Below, piece by piece: positions 1 through 7,648 of a stretch of 20,981 nucleotides of DNA. The first letter of the stretch is position 1, and every line of letters begins with the position of its first letter. The notes beneath the pieces were generated by a model. The model searched no databases and had not been told where the DNA came from. It saw nothing but the letters and a program-made list of their open reading frames with translations. This stretch comes from Ruminococcaceae bacterium UBA6416 (GTDB taxonomy: Bacteria; Bacillota; Clostridia; Oscillospirales; Acutalibacteraceae), in NCBI GenBank assembly GCA_002438505.1, contig DJPI01000012.1, positions 1 through 20,981 of the forward strand. The letters are read 5' to 3'. The position numbers and the translations under genes were made by a program.

Positions 1-41
1 CATCAAGTGTACCATAACATTTTGAAAGTTTATTTGACGGC

Positions 42-512
42 TTAAAACTCGATCCATTCAATTCCAATATTTTCCGCTTCAATAACGGCCATCTTTCTCT
101 GCTGAACTTCTCCAGGATCCAAAACAAATTCACCTGTTTTATATTTATCCTCTGCGATTGCAAGAGCCTGCTTTTTGCTGCTTGCCATAACATTAAAACT
201 TTTTGAAACGGTTTCTTCTATTACAATCGAATATACTGACATCCTTCCCTGCTTCTTTTTGTAACTGCCGTTTCCCAGAAATTCAATAACACCCTTATCC
301 CTAAGAAATTGAAGCTGCTGTCTGATTTTTGCTTTAATGTTTCTATTGTTGGGATATTCCGACTTTAATTCCGGCTCAAAAGCATAGACATCATCAAGTG
401 TAAAAAACTCACCTTGTATTCTGTTGACGCAGTTCAAAACACAGCCAAGCCACCCTTCGGAATTATCATTTACACTTTTAAAGTCATTGCTTTCTTTGAT
501 ATTGTTTGTCAT
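42..512 (-). CDS. Dam-replacing-type winged helix fused to DpnD/PcfM-like domain
   Basis: A 156-residue protein of unknown exact function. Residues about 20-87 (FTLDDVYAFEPELK, IRQQLQFLRDKGVIEFLG) strongly resemble the winged-helix domain found at the C-terminus of DpnI and Dam-replacing proteins, where it helps recognise DNA. Residues about 93-145 (YSIVIEETVSKSF, then YKTGEFVLD) resemble the small DpnD/PcfM-like domain known from the DpnI locus and conjugative elements. No endonuclease domain is present. The start is supported by GAGGG 9 bases upstream of the ATG. No methylase or nuclease lies to its right; the left side is cut by the window edge, so a restriction-modification or mobile-element neighbour cannot be excluded. 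Both domain calls are from memory of family sequences. Role in DNA binding is inference. Confidence 0.72.
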   Translation of the reverse strand: MTNNIKESNDFKSVNDNSEGWLGCVLNCVNRIQGEFFTLDDVYAFEPELKSEYPNNRNIKAKIRQQLQFLRDKGVIEFLGNGSYKKKQGRMSVYSIVIEETVSKSFNVMASSKKQALAIAEDKYKTGEFVLDPGEVQQRKMAVIEAENIGIEWIEF

Positions 513-599
513 AAATCAGCCCTCATCAAACACTGGATATTAATTTTTGATTTCAGATGACGGAAACATCTGCTGTCTCTTGTGCATTATTCAAGCAAA

Positions 600-624
600 G
601 CGGGCGGTTACGCGCACCGCCCAC
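600..624 (-). terminator. Hairpin downstream of the secreted hydrolase
   Basis: GGGCGGT (602-608) and ACCGCCC (616-622) form a perfect 7-bp stem with a 7-nt loop, extendable by a G-C and a T-G pair. It lies 55 bases past the stop of the leftward hydrolase gene. The T tract that follows on the minus strand is weak (GCTTTGCTTG), so termination efficiency is uncertain. Confidence 0.5.
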
Positions 625-677
625 AAAACAACTGTTTTTAAAGCAAAAAGTTGAGTATCGCATTTGCTGGTTTTCCA

Positions 678-2516
678 TCAAACCAACTTATAAAAGCCAA
701 ACCCCCTATAGCCCCAGACCTTGTTGACAAATTTATTGAGAAGCTTCAAAAACTTTGTAAAAAGGCGTTCAAAAAAGGCTTTAATGTTCTGCTTTTTGAC
801 CTCATCATCCGCCGCCTTGACCGCTGTGATTTTGTCACGGATGGCATAAAAGCGCTTTTCGGCTTTTTCAAAAGCCTCCGCGTCAACAACGGTGTTTTCA
901 AGAACCGCATCAACCTCGGCAATGGCCGCGTCAAGCTCCTTTGCGTCCTCCGGTGAAAGCTTGCTTCTGTCATAATTTCTCATTGAATCAACGGAGGAGA
1001 TGAGCCACTTGCTCTCTCTTGAGGTGTTGAACTGCGGATATTCGTCCGGATAGGAATAGACGTTTTTAAAGCTTTTGTCCCAAAGCAGCCTCACCGCAAG
1101 ATTGATGATAACATCACAGCTCGCCGTGCGCTCGTGGTCATGGTTGTAGAAATAGAACGTGTTATCCGGCAGAAGACCGGCCGAGGCGTCAACCATGTTA
1201 TGCGGGTCAATGTGGCTGTGCTTGGGGTCGCTGCAGGTGCCGAAGCTGTTGCCCTGCTGTTTGTATCCTTTTCCGAGCATTCCGTCAACGGGCGCACTCA
1301 CCGCACCCAATGAGGTTGATTCAAGCTGAATGATTCCGTCCGCGTTGACCGTTTTCCATGAATCAACAATCGGATAAAGCGCGTGGTTATAGCCCACAAC
1401 GTCAAAAAACTCAACGCCGCTGTTTCTGAACGCAAGAATGTTCTTCTTTGCGTTCAGCTGTGCCTGATAATATCTGTCGGTCTGCTTTCTGATGACAGCC
1501 TTGCTTTCGTCCATAAGATACTTGTTTCGTGCGGCTTGGTAAAGACCGGACGGAACAAGACCCCACATACAGGTTGAATTTGAAAGATAGTCTCCGATAA
1601 GCTTATCAACGGCAATGTCAAGAACACTGCCGAGAACGTCCTTCGGGAAAACGCGGATGAGAAGGTTCACAAGATATCCCGTCCATGTGTCCTTGCCCAT
1701 GAGCATTGGGAACATATAGTCATAAAGCGCGTCATCGTCATCAATAAAGCCGTTTGCAAAAATGTCACCGATGAGAACCGAACCGTCAACAGCCGGAACA
1801 ATATATACCACACGGTCAATGTCCTTTGCAAATTCCGGATAATACTCCATAACGGCGTTCCAGAGCGAGCCGCCCTGACTTATCGGAACAACATTGACCT
1901 TTTCGTGGCCGGATTCTTTTTTCGCCGTTTCAATCAGCTCAACAATCTGCCTTGCAAGGCGTTCAATGTTGTCAAACGATGAATAGGAGAAGAAATAGAG
2001 ATGGTCGGCGCCGGCCTTTTCAATGTATTTTTGAAGCGGAATGGCCTTGAGAATATACTCACGGTCATAATCGCTGAGGTTCGCGGCGTTCGTTTCATAT
2101 TTTGTTGCACGTATATCATAGACAAAGTTTCCGTTGTTATCGGACTTGACTCTTTCCATAAGCGCATTTCCGAGAACGTCACCGAGAGCATTCGCGAACT
2201 CATTTTTTTCATCGTTCTGGGTAATGAGCGTTTTTGAAAGCGGAAGTAAAGCTTTTTTGAGCGCATCCTCAATCACCTCGGAGGTATCCATGAAGAACGG
2301 GCCTTTGCGCTCGTTGCCCTTTGAGTCAAGCATAACCTTTCCGTCTTTGTCATAGCAAGTAACCTCACTTTGAAAAAGGCCGGGAATAACAATGGTCGGG
2401 CTGTTTGAGCATTTTCCGCCGCAGGCAGCCGTTTTGCTTTCTCCGGCAGAGGCAAAAAGAGCCGTCCCGGACGTGATAAGAATTACGCAGAGAAGAAGCG
2501 AGAGAAGTTTTTTCAT
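678..2516 (-). CDS. Secreted alpha/beta-hydrolase-like (lipase-like) protein
   Basis: A 612-residue exported protein. Residues 1-24 form a classic signal peptide (MKKLL, hydrophobic core, then ASA cleavage region). The segment VIPGLFQSEV near residue 43 and VNVVPISQGGSLWNAV around Ser213 look like an alpha/beta-hydrolase fold of the lipase/LCAT-like kind, with Ser213 as candidate nucleophile. The elbow is P-I-S-Q-G rather than the usual G-x-S-x-G. His459 or His461 (YNHDHERTASC) is a candidate catalytic His. Residues about 530-612 are helical and charged, ending in a basic amphipathic helix, possibly for envelope association. It has its own promoter at 2550-2578 and is not in an operon here. 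Substrate is not predictable; an esterase or lipase acting outside the cell is inference. Confidence 0.65.
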   Translation of the reverse strand: MKKLLSLLLCVILITSGTALFASAGESKTAACGGKCSNSPTIVIPGLFQSEVTCYDKDGKVMLDSKGNERKGPFFMDTSEVIEDALKKALLPLSKTLITQNDEKNEFANALGDVLGNALMERVKSDNNGNFVYDIRATKYETNAANLSDYDREYILKAIPLQKYIEKAGADHLYFFSYSSFDNIERLARQIVELIETAKKESGHEKVNVVPISQGGSLWNAVMEYYPEFAKDIDRVVYIVPAVDGSVLIGDIFANGFIDDDDALYDYMFPMLMGKDTWTGYLVNLLIRVFPKDVLGSVLDIAVDKLIGDYLSNSTCMWGLVPSGLYQAARNKYLMDESKAVIRKQTDRYYQAQLNAKKNILAFRNSGVEFFDVVGYNHALYPIVDSWKTVNADGIIQLESTSLGAVSAPVDGMLGKGYKQQGNSFGTCSDPKHSHIDPHNMVDASAGLLPDNTFYFYNHDHERTASCDVIINLAVRLLWDKSFKNVYSYPDEYPQFNTSRESKWLISSVDSMRNYDRSKLSPEDAKELDAAIAEVDAVLENTVVDAEAFEKAEKRFYAIRDKITAVKAADDEVKKQNIKAFFERLFTKFLKLLNKFVNKVWGYRGFGFYKLV

Positions 2517-2549
2517 TTTTGTTCCACACTTTCCGTTAAAGTTGTTTAT

Positions 2550-2578
2550 ATTTTACACGACATTGTTAGCTTTTTCAA
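2550..2578 (-). promoter_or_regulatory. Sigma-A-type promoter of the secreted hydrolase
   Basis: Reading leftward: TTGAAA (2573-2578), a 17-bp spacer, then TAAAAT (2550-2555). The -10 lies 34 bases upstream of the hydrolase ATG, giving a short leader. Confidence 0.65.
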
Positions 2579-2616
2579 TGCTGACAATACACAAAATTGA
2601 AGCCGAAAAACAGTGC

Positions 2617-2667
2617 AAAAAACCGACAGACTCAGCTGCGAAGCAGAAAAGCAGCTGAGTCTATCGG
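2617..2667 (-). terminator. Strong intrinsic terminator reading leftward
   Basis: Arms 2623-2639 and 2651-2667 pair over 17 positions with one mismatch around an 11-nt loop. On the minus strand the stem is followed directly by TTTTTT (A tract 2617-2622 on the plus strand). On the plus strand a T6 tract (2676-2681) follows only after 8 bases, so rightward termination would be weaker. No protein gene ends here on either strand; the leftward direction fits the promoter at 2810-2838. Confidence 0.7.
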
Positions 2668-2803
2668 TCGTCCGATTTTTTAGGGGTGTGATAACGGTTA
2701 TGGAAACCGATTCCGATTTTTATTGATACAGAATCCGATTTTCTGTGCGAACATACCGCCTGAAGGGCAGCTGCCCAAGCAGGCAACAGATTTCTGAATC
2801 ATT
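2617..2803 (-). ncRNA. Candidate structured RNA or terminator-controlled leader, about 187 nt
   Basis: A leftward unit bounded by a good promoter (2810-2838) and a strong terminator (2617-2667), with no convincing reading frame. The RNA can fold into a long irregular hairpin: 2794-2801 with 2724-2731 (7 of 8 pairs), 2786-2790 with 2742-2746, 2780-2784 with 2758-2762, capped by the palindrome GGGCAGCTGCCC (2765-2776). A small hairpin (2695-2699 with 2705-2709) follows. Three copies of AAAATCGGA (complements of 2734-2742, 2712-2720 and 2671-2679) lie in predicted loops or linkers. The terminator ends about 100 bases upstream of the hydrolase ATG, so a riboswitch-like leader with read-through is as possible as a free small RNA. 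I do not recognise a known riboswitch or 6S RNA in it. Confidence 0.45.
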
Positions 2804-2809
2804 GACAAT

Positions 2810-2838
2810 ATGATAGCAGAATATGGGCCTTCCTTCAA
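2810..2838 (-). promoter_or_regulatory. Extended -10 promoter for the candidate RNA
   Basis: Reading leftward: TTGAAG (2833-2838), a 17-bp spacer ending in TGC, then TATCAT (2810-2815). The TG one base before the -10 makes an extended -10. Transcription would start near 2803. Confidence 0.55.
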
Positions 2839-2849
2839 CTCCTACCTTT

Positions 2850-2882
2850 TGTAAAAAAAATTTTTTACACTTCTTTACACTT
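2850..2882. promoter_or_regulatory. AT-rich dyad with two helically phased TTTACACTT repeats
   Basis: TGTAAAAAA and TTTTTTACA form an inverted repeat at 2850-2869. TTTACACTT occurs at 2864-2872 and again at 2874-2882, exactly 10 bp apart. The site lies between the leftward RNA promoter and the rightward promoter of the HTH pair, where a shared regulator could act. Binding is inference. Confidence 0.3.
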
Positions 2883-2986
2883 TTCAAACAGCGGAAGCCC
2901 CTTTGTTTAAGCGCTTTTCGCCGACATCCGGCCAAGGCGCACTTTCAGTCAGTCGGAGAAAAGTCCGTTTTTTGGCACTGTAATAA

Positions 2987-3015
2987 TTGACATACCTTAG
3001 ATTTTATGATAGTAT
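2987..3015 (+). promoter_or_regulatory. Promoter of the tandem HTH-protein pair
   Basis: TTGACA (2987-2992) is a perfect -35, with a 17-bp spacer to TAGTAT (3010-3015). The first ATG at 3061 is preceded by AAAGGAAGG (3042-3050). Confidence 0.6.
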
Positions 3016-3060
3016 TATTTTTATTAATATATTTGTATCTCAAAGGAAGGGCAAAAAGCA

Positions 3061-4473
3061 ATGGCGTTCGGCGAATTACTGAAAAAAACACTGAAAGAAA
3101 ACAAGGTCACGGTCACCTCATTTTCATCGCTTGTCGGAATGACACGCATGGCCGTTTATGCCGTTTTCAACGGCGAAAAAAAGCTGTCCGAGGATGCTTT
3201 CAATTTTATTCTTGAAAAAATTGAGTTTTCCCCCGTTCAGGCGGCGGAGCTTAGCCGCAGTTATTACATTGAAAATATCGGCAAAAAGCAGAAAGCCCAG
3301 CTTCAAGTTTTAAAAACGGAATTTGAGTCCGTCGGATGCGCCCCGGTTTCTCCCGTTATGCTTCTCAAAGATATTGCCCCTTCAAAAGACGGCGTTTTTC
3401 TCCTCGGTGCGCTTGATTATTACTCCGCCGTTAAAGCGCTCCTTGAAAACGAGAGTGCAGACGGGGAAACCGAAATTTATACCAACTACTCCTTCCTTGA
3501 CACGCAGGCCGACAGCATTGTTTATGACTATATAATTGAAAACAACCCTTCCTTCAAACTCAGGCACACCGTCCGGATGGACGGCGAAATTCCGGTTGAG
3601 GAGCGATTGAGAAATATTTTTGCAAGCGTTAAATTTGCAAAGCTCGGCCACCCGGTTTTCATTGCAAACAGGGAGAAAAACACGGTTGCCTTTTCAACTC
3701 ACTTCATTGGAAAAAAGACCGTTATTCAGTATGATGCGGAAAATGAATGCGGCTTTCTCTCCGGCGAGCCGGCGGTCATCAGTGCGTTCAGACTTGTTGC
3801 CTCAAAAAACAAACAGAATGAAAAGCCTCTCACCGCATACTCTGAAAACGCCTTTGAGCTGCGCAACATTCTTCAGCCGTTTCAGATTGATGTCTGCGCA
3901 CTGATGGAATTCAAATTCCCGGCCTGCTTTTTCACAACGCCGGACATCCTTGAGGACACTCTCAAAAAAAATATTCCGAACAGAGATGTTGTTTTCAGTG
4001 CGTTTTGGAATCATATGAACCGCTTTCAGGGCCTTTTTCCGGGCGGAATGTTTTCTCAGTACGGAATTCAAAGCTTTGCAAGCACGGGAATTGCATATGA
4101 CGCTTCCTCGGATTTCCTTGAACCGATAAGCCTCAAGCACCGGAAAACACTGCTTGAACGATACAGAAAAAGCATTGATGAGAGCGGATATTCACTCAAA
4201 ATTTTCAATGGCAACATGCTCAACATTGTTGAAAACTGCGAGCTTGAAATTTTTGAAAACAGCTTTGCTCTGCTGTTTTGCAACAATTCGGCGCCCGGCG
4301 GGGATTTTGTCGGCGGCTGCTATATTCTTCTTGACGACAGGGAGCTTACCGAACTGTTTAAGAGCTTCTATAACTACACCCTCCTGAGTGAATCGATCAT
4401 TTCTCAGGAGTATGCAAAGCACCTTGTTGATGACCTTATCAGCCAGTGCGAGGCTGTTCTTCAAACAGAATAA
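3061..4473 (+). CDS. HTH-like regulator with unrecognised C-terminal domain (paralog 1)
   Basis: A 470-residue soluble protein. Residues about 1-50 (FGELLKKTLKENKV, then SLVGMTRMAVYAVFNGEKKLS) have the spacing of an XRE-type helix-turn-helix, though it is divergent. The remaining roughly 400 residues form a large domain I cannot assign. No membrane segment or signal peptide is visible. It is the first gene of a two-gene unit; the second gene, 18 bases downstream, encodes a clear paralog. Shared blocks include IYTNYSFLDTQADSIVYDY, FAKLGH, and NIPNRDVVFSAFWNH. Start chosen for AAAGGAAGG about 10 bases upstream. A transcription regulator with a ligand- or partner-sensing C-terminus is the best guess; the ligand is unknown. 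Confidence 0.7.
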   Translation: MAFGELLKKTLKENKVTVTSFSSLVGMTRMAVYAVFNGEKKLSEDAFNFILEKIEFSPVQAAELSRSYYIENIGKKQKAQLQVLKTEFESVGCAPVSPVMLLKDIAPSKDGVFLLGALDYYSAVKALLENESADGETEIYTNYSFLDTQADSIVYDYIIENNPSFKLRHTVRMDGEIPVEERLRNIFASVKFAKLGHPVFIANREKNTVAFSTHFIGKKTVIQYDAENECGFLSGEPAVISAFRLVASKNKQNEKPLTAYSENAFELRNILQPFQIDVCALMEFKFPACFFTTPDILEDTLKKNIPNRDVVFSAFWNHMNRFQGLFPGGMFSQYGIQSFASTGIAYDASSDFLEPISLKHRKTLLERYRKSIDESGYSLKIFNGNMLNIVENCELEIFENSFALLFCNNSAPGGDFVGGCYILLDDRELTELFKSFYNYTLLSESIISQEYAKHLVDDLISQCEAVLQTE

Positions 4474-4491
4474 ACTTGAAAGGAGTGCTCA

Positions 4492-5886
4492 ATGGAATTC
4501 GGAACGCTTTTGAAGGAAACATTAAAAAAGAACAAAATTCCCATCAACCGCTTTACGGAGGACATCGGTTTTAATCATGTTAAAATCTACTCGGTTTTTA
4601 ATAATAAACACAAGCTCACTGAGGAGGTTTTTGAAAAAATTCTTTCCTCCTATCCTTTTTCAACGCACGAAAAGCTGAGCCTTGAACGCGCTTTCAAGCT
4701 TTCATGTTTTGAAAGCGAGCGTCTTGAGGTGATGGCCTTCATCAAAAATGAGCTTGAAAGAGCCGGAAAAGCGCCGGACTGCACCCCGGAAAAATCAACA
4801 AGTCTTGATTTTTCCGCTGAAAGCGTTTTTCTTTCCGGCCGTGCAGAATATAACGCCGCGGTTGAAGCTTTCCTCAAAGCGGTCAACGCTGCGGATAATC
4901 CCGTTGTTTATACAAACTACTCATATTTTGACGCCGAAACGGACAAAATTGTTTATGACTTTGCAAAAAGCAAGGACTGCCGCCTTGTTATCAGACACAG
5001 CATAACAAAGGGCACAAAGGACAACATGAAAGAGCGCATACACAACGGCTTTTCAAGCATTAAATTTGCAAAGCTCGGCCACATCACAAGCATTGCTCCG
5101 CAGGATGATCCGCCCTTTGCGCTCTCGGCTCATTTTATCAGTGAAAAAGCCATTGTGATGTATGATGAAAAATCTCAAAAAGGCTTTTTTTCAACGGCTG
5201 AAACCGTTGTGAAGGCATACTATCTTTCCGCAGCAAAGCGCAACTCTGCCAAAAAGCCGCTCAACCGTGAGCTTAAAAGCGTGCTTGAGCTCAAAAGCTT
5301 CACTGAACCCCTTTTGGACAAGGACGAGCAAATTGATATCGTGTCGCATTTACCGATATGCTGTTTTGCCGGACAGGACGCCCTTGATGAAACGCTTAAA
5401 AAGGACATCCCGGCACGTGAAATTGTTCTGAGCGCTCTTTGGAATCACCTTCTCATCTGCAAAGAGCTTTCCTTCCCGATCGTTTTCACTCAAAGCAGCA
5501 TCAAAGATTTTCTTGAAAGCGGAAAGAGCTATGAGGTACCGGAAACCTTTCTCAACCGAGTCAGCATTCCGAACCGCAAGCGCATTCTGATTAATATGAA
5601 AAAGGAGCTGCTGCATGATGACAGCCGATACTGCATTATCAGAGACAGCAGTCTGAACATTTCTGAAAAAATTTCCGTAAACAGCCATAACCGCAGCGTT
5701 ACGGTTTTCTATATGCTTGAAAAGCCGGGCTGCGACTTCCTCGGCTCCGGTACGTTCAGCGTACACGGCGAGGAGTTTTCTTCCCTGCTGCGCGATTTTT
5801 ATGACTATCTTTTTGTTAATGACTTTTTCCTTTCAAAAGAGGAAATTGAAAAGGAATTTGACAGCGCCGTTGCGCGGTGTGATTAA
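4492..5886 (+). CDS. HTH-like regulator with unrecognised C-terminal domain (paralog 2)
   Basis: A 464-residue paralog of the preceding gene, with the same layout: an N-terminal HTH-like segment (FGTLLKETLKKNKI, then VKIYSVFNNKHKLT) and a long unassigned domain. Blocks matching paralog 1 in order are VYTNYSYFDAETDKIVYDF, SIKFAKLGH, ALSAHFISEKAIVMYD and IPAREIVLSALWNH. The ATG follows AAAGGAG at the expected distance, so both genes are translated independently from one mRNA. The copies have diverged over their whole length, including the putative recognition helix (MTRMAVYAV versus FNHVKIYSV), which suggests different DNA targets or a heteromeric pair. Function is unknown. Confidence 0.7.
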   Translation: MEFGTLLKETLKKNKIPINRFTEDIGFNHVKIYSVFNNKHKLTEEVFEKILSSYPFSTHEKLSLERAFKLSCFESERLEVMAFIKNELERAGKAPDCTPEKSTSLDFSAESVFLSGRAEYNAAVEAFLKAVNAADNPVVYTNYSYFDAETDKIVYDFAKSKDCRLVIRHSITKGTKDNMKERIHNGFSSIKFAKLGHITSIAPQDDPPFALSAHFISEKAIVMYDEKSQKGFFSTAETVVKAYYLSAAKRNSAKKPLNRELKSVLELKSFTEPLLDKDEQIDIVSHLPICCFAGQDALDETLKKDIPAREIVLSALWNHLLICKELSFPIVFTQSSIKDFLESGKSYEVPETFLNRVSIPNRKRILINMKKELLHDDSRYCIIRDSSLNISEKISVNSHNRSVTVFYMLEKPGCDFLGSGTFSVHGEEFSSLLRDFYDYLFVNDFFLSKEEIEKEFDSAVARCD

Positions 5887-5890
5887 AAAG

Positions 5891-5933
5891 CAGGGGGCTG
5901 CCGGTTTCTGCGGTGCCCCCCTGTTGACTTTTT
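5891..5933 (+). terminator. GC-rich hairpin after the HTH pair
   Basis: CAGGGGGC (5891-5898) pairs with GCCCCCCTG (5915-5923), with an inner CCG/CGG. A T5 tract (5929-5933) follows after 5 bases. It overlaps the -35 of the next promoter. Confidence 0.5.
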
Positions 5934-5951
5934 GACCTTGTGGGTTATAAT
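5924..5951 (+). promoter_or_regulatory. Promoter of the LysR-type regulator gene
   Basis: TTGACT (5924-5929), a 16-bp spacer, and a perfect TATAAT (5946-5951). A transcript would start near 5958. Confidence 0.65.
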
Positions 5952-5961
5952 ATTAAGCACT

Positions 5962-5976
5962 GAGCGGTAACCGCTC
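5962..5976. promoter_or_regulatory. Perfect dyad in the LysR-gene leader, candidate operator
   Basis: GAGCGGT and ACCGCTC are perfect inverted 7-bp arms around one base. The dyad sits just past the predicted transcription start and before the GGAGG at 5984-5988. LysR regulators often control themselves from such dyads; this is inference here. Confidence 0.45.
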
Positions 5977-5994
5977 TGAAAGCGGAGGTGCAAA

Positions 5995-6921
5995 ATGAAT
6001 CTTCTTCACATGAAATACGCCGTTGTTGTTGCGGAAACCAAGTCCATCAACAAAGCCGCCGAGCTTCTTTATGTTGGCCAGCCGACACTCAGCCGCGCAA
6101 TTAAAGAGCTTGAAACCGGTCTTGGTGTTGCAATTTTTGAGCGCAGCGCAAAAGGAATGTTCCTCACCCCGGACGGCGAGACTTTTGTCCGATACGCAAA
6201 AACCGTTCTTGAGCAGGTTGACGCCATTGAGGAGATGTTCAAAAAAGGACGGGCGAGCAAAAAGCGCTTCTCCGTTTCCGTTCCGCGCGCAAGCTATATC
6301 ACGGAAGCCTTTGCCGCTTTTTCAACGCTGATTGAAAAAAATTCACCGATTGAAATTTTTTACAAAGAGACAAACTCAATGCGCACCCTGCGCAATGTTT
6401 TGCAGGATAATTACAAGCTCGGCATTGTCCGCTACGCCGAAAATTATGACAAATATTACAAGGCAATGATGGAAGAAAAGGGCCTTGAGCATGAGCTTGT
6501 TACAAAATTTCGTTATGTTCTTCTGATGAACAAAAACAGTCCGCTTGCAAAAAAAGAAAGCATCACTTATGACGACTTAAAAGATAAAGTTGAAATTGCC
6601 CACGCCGACCCGTATGTTCCGTCGCTTCCGCTGGCACAAATCAAAAAGGAAGAGCTTCCGGACAATTCCGAGGGCAGAATTTTTGTTTTTGAACGAGCGA
6701 GCCAGTTTGAGCTGCTCTCCTCCAACGAGGAAACATTCATGTGGGTTTCCGCAATTCCGCAAAAGCTTCTTGAACGATACGGCCTCACTCAGCGCATCTG
6801 CGAGGAAAACCGCAGAGTATACAAGGATGTGCTTATCTATCGCAAAGATTATACCCTCTCCGCCCTTGACAATCTCTTTATTGAACAGCTTGTTAAGGCC
6901 AAAAGAAATGTAATAGGGTAA
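5995..6921 (+). CDS. LysR-family transcriptional regulator
   Basis: A 308-residue LysR-type regulator. Residues about 1-60 give the standard winged HTH (MKYAVVVAETKSINKAAELL, then QPTLSRAIKELE and the wing FERSAKGMFLTPDG). Residues about 65-88 form the linker helix, and about 90-300 the periplasmic-binding-like effector domain. Length is normal. The ATG follows GGAGG at 5984-5988. It has its own promoter and a perfect dyad in the leader, and it is followed 18 bases later by a phosphoesterase gene that is likely cotranscribed. The effector and targets are not predictable; the alcohol dehydrogenase operon downstream is one candidate target. Confidence 0.9.
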   Translation: MNLLHMKYAVVVAETKSINKAAELLYVGQPTLSRAIKELETGLGVAIFERSAKGMFLTPDGETFVRYAKTVLEQVDAIEEMFKKGRASKKRFSVSVPRASYITEAFAAFSTLIEKNSPIEIFYKETNSMRTLRNVLQDNYKLGIVRYAENYDKYYKAMMEEKGLEHELVTKFRYVLLMNKNSPLAKKESITYDDLKDKVEIAHADPYVPSLPLAQIKKEELPDNSEGRIFVFERASQFELLSSNEETFMWVSAIPQKLLERYGLTQRICEENRRVYKDVLIYRKDYTLSALDNLFIEQLVKAKRNVIG

Positions 6922-6939
6922 AGTGAAAGGTGAAAACTT

Positions 6940-7485
6940 ATGAAATGGTTCATTGCCTCGGATATTCACGGAAGCGCATATTGGTGCAAAGCAATGCTTG
7001 AAAAATTCAGCGAGGAAAGAGCAGACCGCATTCTTCTCCTCGGCGATATACTTTATCACGGGCCGCGCAATGACCTGCCGCAGGATTATGCGCCCAAAGA
7101 AGTCATTGCAATGCTTTCGGGACTGAAAGACTCAATCCTTTCAGTCCGCGGAAACTGCGACTGCGAGGTTGACCAAATGGTTCTCCCCTTCCCCGTCCTT
7201 TCCGATTACACGGTTATCGACCTTGGAAACAGGCTGGTTTTTGCAACGCATGGCCATCTTTTCAGCAGTGAACACCCCCTGCCGATGAAAAAGGGAGACA
7301 TCCTCCTTTCCGGCCACACGCACGTTCCGCGCTGCGAGGAAAGGGACGGGCTTCTCTTTTTGAATCCCGGCTCCGTTTCAATCCCGAAGGAGGGCAGCGC
7401 TCACGGCTATATGACGCTTGAAAACGGCGTTTTCCTTTGGAAAGACATTGAAAGCAAAAAAGCCTATAAAGAATACCGTTTATAA
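6940..7485 (+). CDS. yfcE: YfcE/MJ0936-type metallophosphoesterase
   Basis: A 181-residue cytosolic calcineurin-like phosphodiesterase. Metal-binding motifs are all present and in order: SDIHG (Asp8, His10), GDI (Asp36), GNCD (Asn72), ATHGH (His104, His106) and SGHTH (His126, His128). The length matches YfcE, which hydrolyses artificial phosphodiesters and whose physiological substrate is not settled. The start has AAAGGTGA upstream. It is probably cotranscribed with the LysR gene and ends at a clear intrinsic terminator. The natural substrate here is unknown. Confidence 0.88.
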   Translation: MKWFIASDIHGSAYWCKAMLEKFSEERADRILLLGDILYHGPRNDLPQDYAPKEVIAMLSGLKDSILSVRGNCDCEVDQMVLPFPVLSDYTVIDLGNRLVFATHGHLFSSEHPLPMKKGDILLSGHTHVPRCEERDGLLFLNPGSVSIPKEGSAHGYMTLENGVFLWKDIESKKAYKEYRL

Positions 7486-7491
7486 AGCACA

Positions 7492-7538
7492 GAACCGACA
7501 CAGACACTTCATTGTGATCCGTGCCGGTTCATTTTTTT
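7492..7538 (+). terminator. Intrinsic terminator after the phosphoesterase gene
   Basis: GAACCG (7492-7497) pairs with CGGTTC (7525-7530), with two inner CAC/GTG segments, followed by a T7 tract (7532-7538). Confidence 0.8.
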
Positions 7539-7648
7539 GCATTTTTGCTGATTCTTTCATAGATGCAGGCAGCAATTACAATTAAAAAAGCAAAATTTTA
7601 AAGCTTTTTTATTTATCTTCAACAATTATTTTTTCCTGTTTTCAATTC

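Noticed and set aside
1..400. CATCAAGTGT found at 1-10 and again near 391
   Set aside because: Only 10 bases match and the flanks differ; expected by chance.
2669..2742. Three TCCGATTTT copies as a CRISPR-like array
   Set aside because: Units are 9 bases with irregular spacing (41 and 22 bp) and no spacer-like regularity; better explained as a repeated RNA motif.
2720..2935. A 71-codon minus-strand reading frame in the gap upstream of the HTH pair
   Set aside because: Cys/Lys/Arg-rich product with no family resemblance or ribosome binding site, overlapping the RNA promoter and the AT-rich dyad.
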